Source: Acinetobacter sp. 10FS3-1
GTDB lineage: Bacteria > Pseudomonadota > Gammaproteobacteria > Pseudomonadales > Moraxellaceae
Length of the DNA: 10,722 nt
NCBI RefSeq assembly: GCF_013343215.1
Contig: NZ_CP039152.1
Span: 1 to 10,722, forward strand
Reading direction: 5' to 3'
Below the pieces are notes generated by a model, which worked only from the letters and a program-made list of their open reading frames with translations, was not told the origin of the DNA and did not search any database. This document shows positions 5,795-10,722 of this stretch, piece after piece. Both the position numbers and the translations under genes were made by a program. Numbering within the stretch: the stretch's first letter is position 1; the number at the start of each line of letters is the position of its first letter.

Positions 5795-6313
5795 CTATTT
5801 AGCAGATGCTTCTTTTACTTGAGCATCAAATCTTTTAAGTGCATTAAAAGCCTTACTATCTACAGCACCATCTACAATGGCTACTTCATGTGCGCCTTTG
5901 CTAGTTGATACCCTCATCCATGTTCTTTTTGATTGCAGAATTTTAGTTAAAAAGCTATAGCTAGTAACCATTGTAACTTGAGAATAGTTAGCTCCTACAG
6001 CTTCATCAAAACGAGTAACTCCAAGTGGTTTTAAAGTAATCATTTCTCCATCAATATTAAAAGATACTGAGTGAATATTTGCTATTTCATTGAATAGTTG
6101 AATAGTAATACCAACGTTATCAGGCTGATCATCTAACCATGATGCACCAACCATTGGGCACACCATACTTTTACATGCTGCACCATGCGGAGCAATTGCT
6201 ACACTTTTTACACCATCAAAATTACTTACTGCTGTCTGTGGATTTAATCCTGATGTTGTTGCACAACCTATAGTAAAAAGACTTACTAACCCGATGATTA
6301 ATATTTTTTTCAT
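5795..6313 (-). CDS. Putative small lipoprotein of unknown function
   Basis: The 172-aa product begins with a short type II signal peptide: basic MKK, a hydrophobic stretch (ILIIGLVSLFTIG) and a lipobox-like TIGC with the lipidated cysteine at 17. It is therefore expected to be anchored in a membrane, facing the periplasm. The mature part has no domain I recognise. Two cysteines in HGAACKSMVCPMVGASW (residues 47-51 and onward) could form a disulfide, and the segment from about 60 to 135 is rich in alternating hydrophobic residues, suggesting beta structure. The ATG is preceded by AAGAGA, a good ribosome site. TATAAT on the minus strand at 6358-6353 is a possible -10. It is transcribed towards the Abi_2 operon and away from the resolvase, so it is an independent passenger of the pdif module. 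Confidence 0.8.
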   Translation of the reverse strand: MKKILIIGLVSLFTIGCATTSGLNPQTAVSNFDGVKSVAIAPHGAACKSMVCPMVGASWLDDQPDNVGITIQLFNEIANIHSVSFNIDGEMITLKPLGVTRFDEAVGANYSQVTMVTSYSFLTKILQSKRTWMRVSTSKGAHEVAIVDGAVDSKAFNALKRFDAQVKEASAK

Positions 6314-6370
6314 AAAAATCTCTTAATTATTCAAAAGTAAACTGAATATAGCATTATAAGTATTTAAGAC

Positions 6371-6472
6371 TGATAAAAGCTATCATTAGACTATACTCAA
6401 AAAATAATAATATTTAATGATAAAAAACATATCAATAAACTATCTTTTTTAATTAAATGATATTATTATCAT
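6371..6472. promoter_or_regulatory. Three TGATA...TATCA dyads upstream of the resolvase (possible res site)
   Basis: Three inverted repeats with the same arms lie in the divergent intergenic region: TGATA-N5-TATCA at 6371-6385, TGATA-N7-TATCA at 6418-6434 and ATGATA-N4-TATCAT at 6457-6472. Serine resolvases of the Tn3/gamma-delta type act at a res site made of three dyad subsites next to their own gene, where they also repress transcription. The placement fits this model. The region is very AT-rich, so chance contributes to the match. Confidence 0.4.
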
Positions 6473-6501
6473 AATACTTATAAAATAGGTTTAAATGAGA
6501 A

Positions 6502-7095
6502 ATGACAGTTCGAATCTACGTAAGAGCAAGTACAAAAGACCAAGATGCAGAAAGAGCATTAGACGATTTAAGAAAGTTTGCCTTAACCATAAAAGCTGAT
6601 GTGAAAGAGTATGTAGAGAACGAATCAGGTACAAAACTAGATCGTCCTGTATTGAATAGATTATTAGATGAATCAAGAAATGGAGATACGTTGTTAGTTG
6701 AAAGCGTAGACCGTTTATCTAGACTATCTCAAAATGATTTTGATGTATTGAAAGGTCGCATTAAAGAAAAAGGATTAAAGCTAGTTGTTGCTGATCTACC
6801 GACTACACACATGCTTGTTAATTCAAGCGACAACATTACAAGCTCTATTCTAAATCTTGTAAATAACATGCTCATAGACCTGTTAGCCACTATGGCACGT
6901 TTAGACAATGACAAGCGTAGAGAGCGAATTAAACAAGGTTTAAAAAGAAGCGGATACAAACCTACAGGCAAAAAAGCTGATACAGCTAAACATGCTAGAA
7001 TTAAAGAATTGAATGCTAAAGGCTTAATAAAAGAAGAAATAGCAAAGGCTGTAGGGTGTGGCGTTGCTACTGTATATAGAGTTTTAAAAGGATAG
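6502..7095 (+). CDS. Serine recombinase (resolvase/invertase family)
   Basis: This is a small serine recombinase that probably resolves plasmid multimers or cointegrates. The N-terminal catalytic domain carries the nucleophile Ser10 in RIYVRASTKDQDAERAL, the conserved VDRLSRLSQNDF (69-80) and the helix-E region ending in NDKRRERIKQGL (136-147). A C-terminal helix-turn-helix is visible at about 160-195 (HARIKELNAKGLIKEEIAKA, then VGCGVATVYRVLKG). The length of 197 aa is normal for the resolvase/invertase class. Resolvases of this sort are common passengers of Acinetobacter pdif modules. The ATG at 6502 gives the expected N-terminus. The next gene follows after three bases, so the two form an operon. 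Possible binding dyads lie just upstream. Whether it acts as a resolvase or an invertase cannot be told from this sequence. Confidence 0.93.
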   Translation: MTVRIYVRASTKDQDAERALDDLRKFALTIKADVKEYVENESGTKLDRPVLNRLLDESRNGDTLLVESVDRLSRLSQNDFDVLKGRIKEKGLKLVVADLPTTHMLVNSSDNITSSILNLVNNMLIDLLATMARLDNDKRRERIKQGLKRSGYKPTGKKADTAKHARIKELNAKGLIKEEIAKAVGCGVATVYRVLKG

Positions 7096-7098
7096 TAT

Positions 7099-7662
7099 AT
7101 GGATGTTTGTAGTTGGGATTGGTCAATTATTGCTACCTATCAAAATGTGATGGGAACTTATTTAGGAGTAGCGGCAACAATAGCTTCACCGATAATAGTT
7201 GCTGTATATATATATAACAAATGGCATGATCAGAAAGGTAAAGAAGTTATAGCAAATGAAGCTAAAAAACTATTAGATAATGTGAATGAATTAAAAATTA
7301 AAAGAAATATTTTAAGTAATATGTATCTTATTGAAGATATAGATAAAATTGAAAGTACATTATCTGATTTTAGAGATAAAAATAGTAAAATCATTATTGA
7401 AATTGACTCATTTATAGATTTAATAAAAAAGAAGAAATTTAAAACAACTGAAATACTTTTAATTAGAAATGTTATGTATGATCTATATATAAAAATTACT
7501 TTAGTTTTAGATAAAATAAAAAATATAGATCAAATAAAGACAAGTAAAGAAATGGGAAATATTGGTAATTTTCTCGATAAGTATCAGTCGGAAATATTAA
7601 AGCTAATAGATATACTTGTATCACATGCTTTATATATGGAAACTCCATCTAAAAGCGCATAG
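7099..7662 (+). CDS. Hypothetical membrane-anchored coiled-coil protein
   Basis: I do not recognise this 187-aa protein. It has one clear membrane segment near the N-terminus (about residues 19-41, YLGVAATIASPIIVAVYIY) and a long lysine-, isoleucine- and aspartate-rich remainder that is probably helical and partly coiled coil (for example KKLLDNVNELKIKRNI and KIESTLSDFRDKNSKIIIE). It is therefore likely an inner-membrane protein with a cytoplasmic helical domain. The start lies three bases after the resolvase stop, and AAGGA at 7087-7091 is a good ribosome site, so the two genes are co-transcribed. Base composition is very AT-rich, with many AAA, ATA and TTA codons, more so than the mobilization genes. 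Its role is unknown; membrane-anchored helical proteins next to recombinases are sometimes effectors, but nothing here proves that. Confidence 0.78.
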   Translation: MDVCSWDWSIIATYQNVMGTYLGVAATIASPIIVAVYIYNKWHDQKGKEVIANEAKKLLDNVNELKIKRNILSNMYLIEDIDKIESTLSDFRDKNSKIIIEIDSFIDLIKKKKFKTTEILLIRNVMYDLYIKITLVLDKIKNIDQIKTSKEMGNIGNFLDKYQSEILKLIDILVSHALYMETPSKSA

Positions 7663-7731
7663 GCGCACAGCACCTCACACGTTTGAATAGCCACCAATTT
7701 TCTAGACACCATTTAGTTAGTTAAAATGGCT

Positions 7732-7759
7732 ATTTAACATAAAATCTCTTATGCGAAGT
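7732..7759 (-). other. pdif site (XerD-XerC orientation on the plus strand)
   Basis: Read on the minus strand the 28-bp site has the XerC half ACTTCGCATAA (7759-7749), spacer GAGATT (7748-7743) and XerD half TTATGTTAAAT (7742-7732). It differs from the site at 3027 by two bases in the XerC half, one in the XerD half and most of the spacer. It faces the opposite way, so the two sites bound a module with both XerD halves inward. Confidence 0.82.
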
Positions 7760-7830
7760 CAAAAAAGTAGCCCCATACCCTTATTGGATAGGAGCTTTGT
7801 GGCAAAATAGAGTGAATGCGATAAAAATGA

Positions 7831-7890
7831 AACCCTCTAATTCTTGTTTTAATTATTTTTCTAACTAAGAATTAGAGGGTTAATTTTTTT
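7831..7890 (+). terminator. 15-bp rho-independent terminator
   Basis: AACCCTCTAATTCTT (7831-7845) is perfectly complementary to AAGAATTAGAGGGTT (7867-7881), with a 21-nt loop and seven T at 7884-7890. It would end plus-strand transcripts leaving the pdif module. The minus-strand side is also U-rich, so it may also stop the leftward mobilization operon. Confidence 0.8.
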
Positions 7891-7983
7891 CCCTCTGGAG
7901 TTTTATAGTTATTGTTATAAGATTTATTAAATCACTTATTGCTCAAATAATCCTCACAATCTGATCATTTACTCATGGATAAG

Positions 7984-7999
7984 TGTGATGGAAATCACA
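7984..7999. promoter_or_regulatory. CRP/Vfr-type dyad
   Basis: TGTGATGGAAATCACA exactly fits the CRP consensus TGTGA-N6-TCACA. It lies downstream of the leftward mobilization genes with no obvious promoter to control, so it could also act as a small hairpin after the stop codon. Function is uncertain. Confidence 0.3.
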
Positions 8000-8036
8000 A
8001 AATTAATCAGATCTAAAAATCACACAATTACACTAT

Positions 8037-8228
8037 TTATGATGAGCGAATTGCTCTTTTAATTTTCTGATCAGTCTTGTATTGCGACAAAGCATAGACC
8101 GCCCAGATGGCAGCCGGGATCCAACCTAAAACTGTAATCTGAAGTAGCAAACAAATGATGCCTGCAAATGGTCGTCCTATGGTGAAAAACAGCAGCCATG
8201 GAAAAATTAAAGCAATTAGCAATCTCAT
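8037..8228 (-). CDS. Pmp3/YqaE-like small membrane protein
   Basis: The 63-aa product is almost all membrane: residues 3-19 (LLIALIFPWLLFFTIGR) and 22-47 (AGIICLLLQITVLGWIPAAI and onward) form two hydrophobic helices, with a short basic cytoplasmic tail KTDQKIKRAIRSS. The pattern, especially LGWIPAAIWAVYAL (34-47), matches the Pmp3/YqaE family (UPF0057), small proteolipids linked to membrane potential and stress in other organisms. Its reason for being on a plasmid is not known, though a gene like this beside the mobilization genes suggests shared transfer. A good ribosome site (AGGA, about 8 bases before ATG) supports the start. It lies 29 bp after the TraD-like gene and is probably in the same leftward transcript. 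Confidence 0.8.
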   Translation of the reverse strand: MRLLIALIFPWLLFFTIGRPFAGIICLLLQITVLGWIPAAIWAVYALSQYKTDQKIKRAIRSS

Positions 8229-8257
8229 TTCAAATTCCTATGTATCTTTTCAAAAAA

Positions 8258-8539
8258 TTAATAATTAACTGCCGGTAGATCAAACAGCTTACGATCTCTT
8301 TCATCCGTTAAATACTTATCCATCTGAGCAATTAATTTAGCTCTGGCTTGTTCATCATCTTCGGTGATTTTCAACATGCAGGATCCGATTAAAATCTTAC
8401 GTCTGGTATCGTCCTTTCTTGCCTGTTCTTTCTCTTTGGCTCGTTCTCTTGCCAGTGCTGCCTGTCTTTGAGCTTTAAGCTGTTTCAGCTTTTCTTCCTG
8501 GGCTTTAATTTTGCTGTCTAATGTTTCAGTAACACTCAT
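8258..8539 (-). CDS. TraD-like mobilization accessory protein
   Basis: This is a small cytoplasmic protein of the conjugal-transfer TraD type (Conjugal_TraD, PF06412, not the coupling ATPase), usually found beside a MobA/MobL relaxase and thought to help it at oriT. From the chosen start MSVTETLDSK the protein has a charged coiled coil (KIKAQEEKLKQLKAQRQAAL and beyond, about residues 9-40) and then the family mark KDDTRRKILIGSCML (43-57), ending in KLFDLPAVNY. The open frame extends upstream to an ATG at 8695 (145 aa), but that version would be read through the oriT-like repeat and gives an atypical N-terminus (RTCKRSLHKCALRGKHYY). Starts at 8578 and 8569 are also possible. The shorter form of 93 aa is preferred. 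It is divergent from the relaxase gene. Confidence 0.75.
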   Translation of the reverse strand: MSVTETLDSKIKAQEEKLKQLKAQRQAALARERAKEKEQARKDDTRRKILIGSCMLKITEDDEQARAKLIAQMDKYLTDERDRKLFDLPAVNY

Positions 8540-8634
8540 TAATCCAATACCATCATCCTGGGAAACCATCCCTAACATAAGCGCACTTGAATCTGCATTC
8601 AAGGTGCTATATGTATAGTAATGTTTTCCTCGAA

Positions 8635-8665
8635 GAGCGCACTTATGCAAACTTCGTTTGCAAGT
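8635..8665 (-). other. Putative origin of transfer (oriT), RSF1010/R1162-like
   Basis: On the minus strand an imperfect inverted repeat, ACTTGCAAAC then GTTTGCATAAGT around a GAA loop (8665-8641), runs directly into AAGTGCGCTC (down to 8635). RSF1010/R1162 oriT has the same design: an inverted repeat followed by a nick region of the form TAAATGCGCCCT or TAAGTGCGCCCT. The site lies upstream of the relaxase gene, as expected. By analogy the nick would fall near the GCG of 8636-8640. The exact position is inferred. Confidence 0.6.
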
Positions 8666-8668
8666 ACG

Positions 8669-8727
8669 ATTGGGGTCTCCCCAATACCCCGACAACCGTA
8701 TTCACGGTTGTATTTCACTACGTGAAA
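8669..8727 (+). promoter_or_regulatory. Three consecutive hairpins in front of the relaxase gene
   Basis: Perfect inverted repeats follow each other: ATTGGGG (8669-8675) with CCCCAAT (8679-8685), ACAACCGT (8692-8699) with ACGGTTGT (8704-8711), and TTTCAC (8713-8718) with GTGAAA (8722-8727). They occupy the oriT-relaxase gap and probably serve as binding sites for mobilization proteins or as repressor operators for the divergent mob genes. Confidence 0.55.
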
Positions 8728-8748
8728 ATTTAAAAGCGAAAAATAGAC

Positions 8749-10185
8749 ATGGCGATTTACCACTTTTCAGTCAAAACCGTAGCACGATCAGCAGGGCGTT
8801 CCGCCACTGCTGCAATCGCTTATCGGGCCGGTGAAAAGATCTATTGCGAACGTGAAGGCCGGGAACATGATTACAGCCGAAAAACTGGCGTGGAATATAA
8901 AGAGATTTATTTACCCAAAGACGCACCAGAGCATTTAAAAAACCGGGAAAGACTCTGGAATGAAGTAGAACAGCGAGAAACACGAAAAAACTCGACAGTT
9001 GCCCGGGAATTTGAAATCGCTTTTCCAAGTGAATTAAATCAGGAACAACGCCTGGCCATGCTCGAAGAACTATGCGCCAGTATCGTGGACAGACATCAGG
9101 TGGCTGTCGATGCCTGTATCCATGCCCCGCATACTGGATCCGGCAGCGATGAACGCAATTATCACGCCCATATCCTGATGAGCACACGCAAGCTCACTCC
9201 CGAAGGTTTTACCGAGAAAACCCGGGAACTGGATCAGAAACACAGTGGAGAAATCGAACACTGGCGGAAACACTTTGCCGATATCTGCAATATGCACCTG
9301 GACATGGCCGGATACACCGCCCGAGTCGACCACCGCAGCTACAAAGACCAGGAGAATGGTCTGGAAGCCACCCTGCACGAAGGGCCGAAAGTCACCGAAC
9401 TGCGCCGAAAAGGGATTGAGACCGAAATCAGCCGTAGTAATGATGAAATCAAACAGAGAAATCAGGCGCAGCTGCAATACGGCAAAAATATGGATCTGCT
9501 GATTGCTGAAAATGAGATCAAACTCAGCACACTGAAAACTGAACAGCAGCCCCAAATCAAAAATAGCGCTAAAACGTCACCAATTGACGAAAAAGCCCTA
9601 TTTGAGGAAAAACAGAGGGAAACCCTTGGTAAAGTGCTAAATCGCGAAATCAGCGCAAAAGACGCGAATCTAGACCTGGATTTTATGCAGCGCAATCTCA
9701 AACAAGCCGAAATAAACCTGACCAAGCACCACAAACATCAAAACGAGTTCAATCAGCACCTTGCCCAGGAGATCGTGAAAAGCGGACTCAAGCAAAGTCA
9801 TGACAAATTGCAAAGCCTGGTCGATCAATACAACGAATTAACCCAGAACAAACCCTTACTGTTTGGAAAAAAAGCCTGGGAAGCCCAACGTGATGAGATC
9901 TACCAGGAACACAAAAAGTTGAAAGGTCAGCATGAACACCAGAAAAAACATGGTGTGAAGGATTTATTGGAGAATAAAAAGTTCAAAGAACATGCCTGGA
10001 AGCAGTACCAACAACAACATCCGGCCAAAGCCAAGCAATACCAGACTCTATACCCATCCTATCAAGTCATTAAAAAATGTGTGGATGAGATCAAAGCAGA
10101 ACAACAGATGAAACTCAGACAAGAACAACAGCTCAAAGCACAGCAACAAGCTCCTAAAATGAAATCTCGTGGCATGAGTCGATAA
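8749..10185 (+). CDS. mobA: MobA/MobL family relaxase (MOBQ)
   Basis: This relaxase nicks one strand at oriT, stays linked to the 5' end and leads it into the recipient through a helper conjugation apparatus. The N-terminus MAIYHFSVKTVARSAGRSAT resembles RSF1010 MobA, and the catalytic tyrosine is Tyr25 in AAIAYRAGEKIY. The metal-binding histidine motif is ACIHAPHTGSGSDERNYHAH with H125, H139 and H141, followed by ILMSTRKL. The relaxase domain covers about residues 1-220. The rest (220-478) is a charged, glutamine- and lysine-rich helical region with likely coiled coils and no primase domain, so it is shorter than RSF1010 MobA. The ATG at 8749 gives the expected N-terminus; the ribosome site is weak. 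GC content is visibly higher than in the pdif module. The plasmid lacks coupling-protein and type IV secretion genes, so it should be mobilizable but not self-transmissible. Confidence 0.93.
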   Translation: MAIYHFSVKTVARSAGRSATAAIAYRAGEKIYCEREGREHDYSRKTGVEYKEIYLPKDAPEHLKNRERLWNEVEQRETRKNSTVAREFEIAFPSELNQEQRLAMLEELCASIVDRHQVAVDACIHAPHTGSGSDERNYHAHILMSTRKLTPEGFTEKTRELDQKHSGEIEHWRKHFADICNMHLDMAGYTARVDHRSYKDQENGLEATLHEGPKVTELRRKGIETEISRSNDEIKQRNQAQLQYGKNMDLLIAENEIKLSTLKTEQQPQIKNSAKTSPIDEKALFEEKQRETLGKVLNREISAKDANLDLDFMQRNLKQAEINLTKHHKHQNEFNQHLAQEIVKSGLKQSHDKLQSLVDQYNELTQNKPLLFGKKAWEAQRDEIYQEHKKLKGQHEHQKKHGVKDLLENKKFKEHAWKQYQQQHPAKAKQYQTLYPSYQVIKKCVDEIKAEQQMKLRQEQQLKAQQQAPKMKSRGMSR

Positions 10186-10579
10186 ACAGAGCGAGTGTCT
10201 ACGAGCGAACTGAGAAAATTTGCCCATCCCTTTCCCTGATTACAAGCTCCCTATCCATCAATCACCTGCATCACAGAGCATCCCGCATGGGTGCGAACTT
10301 TCCAAGTTTGATTCCTAAATCGAGCGTAGCGAGAAAAAAAGCTCATGAGCGAAGCGAATTCCGAGCTGCTTTTGATCTTGCTTTTGCTTTTTCTCAAATT
10401 CACGAAAATATGAACCAAAAATTGCCCCGACGAATCGAGCGAAAGCGAGATTCAATAGAGTTTGAGCGAAGCGAAAACCAAGGGCAATTTTTCATGAAAT
10501 ATGCTTTTAATTATTTTTAAGCTTTTAAATGCTTTTAGATAGCCTGTAAACCTGAATTTATAAGGCTTTGAGAGATTAT
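10186..10579. repeat. Non-coding region with GAGCGAAGCGA repeats and an AT-rich tract
   Basis: A short motif recurs: CGAGCGTAGCGAG (10321-10333), GAGCGAAGCGAA (10347-10358), CGAGCGAAAGCGAG (10436-10449) and GAGCGAAGCGAA (10464-10475), with looser copies near 10188-10208. Two of these lie between inverted arms AAAAATTGCCC (10417-10427) and GGGCAATTTTT (10482-10492). The AT-rich stretch 10493-10540 has GCTTTTA three times (10503, 10521, 10531) and may be the DNA unwinding part of the origin. A 77-codon open frame at 10287-10520 runs through the repeats but is not supported as a gene. Confidence 0.55.
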
Positions 10580-10667
10580 AAAACGAGGTTTACCTTGCAT
10601 TAAAACGAGGTTTACCTTGCATTAAAACGAGGTTTACCTTGCATTAAAACGAGGTTTACCTTGCATT
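10580..10667 (+). repeat. Four tandem 22-bp iterons (replication origin)
   Basis: Four identical 22-bp units follow each other without gaps at 10580-10601, 10602-10623, 10624-10645 and 10646-10667. Each begins AAAACGAGGTTTACC and ends TTGCATT. Perfect iterons of about two helical turns just before a Rep_3 gene are the standard origin of this plasmid class and are the binding sites of the initiator. On the circle the last iteron ends 55 bp before the repM start codon. Confidence 0.93.
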
Positions 10668-10684
10668 AAGCGAGTTGATAATAT

Positions 10685-10692
10685 AACCTCGT
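10685..10692 (-). promoter_or_regulatory. Inverted partial iteron before repM (possible operator)
   Basis: AACCTCGT is the complement of the iteron core ACGAGGTT, placed in inverted orientation between the iterons and the repM start. In iteron plasmids partial inverted iterons near the rep promoter often bind Rep dimers and repress the gene. Another inverted fragment, GTAAACCT (10546-10553), lies on the other side of the array. Confidence 0.45.
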
Positions 10693-10722
10693 CTTATTGA
10701 CTTAAAAATATAAATTTTTCAT

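Larger units (their letters stand above)
7663..8036. other. Intergenic region at the module/mobilization boundary
   Basis: No gene is supported in this 374-bp stretch. It holds the second pdif site (7732-7759), a strong terminator (7831-7890) and a perfect CRP-type dyad (7984-7999). Just before the pdif site CCATTT and AAATGG form a small stem around AGTTAGTTA. Confidence 0.7.

Noticed and set aside
7975..8020. 13-codon mini-ORF and a DnaA-box-like TTATCCATG
   Set aside because: The frame is too short and lacks a ribosome site, and the box matches only 7 of 9 consensus positions and is far from the iterons.
8540..8695. N-terminal extension of the TraD-like gene to ATG 8695
   Set aside because: It would encode protein across the oriT-like inverted repeat, and the added residues are not typical of the family. 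A start at 8539 (or 8578) is more likely.
9070..9555. Long minus-strand frame opposite mobA
   Set aside because: It is a shadow of the relaxase gene caused by its codon bias, with no ribosome site or domain. The same applies to the other antisense frames at 8771-9187 and 9462-9734 and to the shifted plus frame at 9245-9502.
10287..10520. 77-codon plus-strand frame after mobA
   Set aside because: It runs through the GAGCGAAGCGA repeats, which by themselves yield the ARKKAHERSE and ERKRDSIEFERSE segments. It has no good ribosome site or recognisable domain and is best explained as a repeat artefact.
10580..10667. CRISPR array
   Set aside because: The four 22-bp repeats are contiguous with no spacers and sit at the origin, so they are iterons.

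Overview
The window reads as one complete small circular plasmid of an Acinetobacter-type host, opened at the start codon of its replication gene. This is inferred from a RepM/RepB-type initiator at position 1, four tandem 22-bp iterons at the far right end that would lie just upstream of it once the ends are joined, a MobA/MobL relaxase of the kind found on small Acinetobacter plasmids, and two pdif (XerC/XerD) sites with the half-site sequences typical of Acinetobacter plasmids. Circularity itself cannot be seen from a linear window.

Layout. (1) 1-2807 is the replication block: the initiator gene, then a helix-turn-helix plus coiled-coil replication-associated protein. The extreme 3' end of the second gene is split by a 1269-bp IS4-family element (1504-2772) flanked by a 10-bp target duplication. 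(2) 2808-3026 is a short non-coding stretch with a strong hairpin terminator pointing left. (3) 3027-7759 is a pdif module, bounded by two pdif sites in opposite orientation with the XerD halves facing inward. It is AT-rich. It carries an apparent three-gene operon (Abi_2 HEPN protein, endonuclease/exonuclease/phosphatase-fold protein, unknown 151-aa protein), a small lipoprotein on the other strand, and a serine resolvase followed by a membrane-anchored unknown protein. (4) 7760-10185 is the mobilization block: a strong terminator, a Pmp3/YqaE-like membrane protein and a TraD-like accessory protein on the minus strand, an oriT-like site resembling the RSF1010/R1162 design, and the relaxase on the plus strand. 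(5) 10186-10722 is non-coding: a family of GAGCGAAGCGA repeats, an AT-rich tract and the iteron origin.

The most interesting part is the start of the pdif module. A near-consensus promoter (TTGACA, 17 bp, TATAGT), duplicated at its -35 side, lies just before a compact two-stem RNA of about 65-70 nt that ends in a U-tract terminator. The Abi_2 gene begins 26 bases later. AbiF-type Abi_2 proteins have recently been described as HEPN toxins paired with an upstream non-coding RNA antitoxin, and as relatives of the ancestors of Cas13. This locus has that architecture, with two further translationally coupled or closely spaced genes (an EEP nuclease and an unknown protein). It is therefore a good candidate for an RNA-antitoxin defence or plasmid-maintenance system with extra components, packaged as a Xer-mobile cassette.

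The blocks suggest division of labour: RepM with iterons for replication, MobA with the TraD-like protein and oriT for mobilization by a helper, resolvase and pdif sites for multimer resolution or module exchange, and the Abi cassette for defence or addiction. All functions are inferred from sequence alone.
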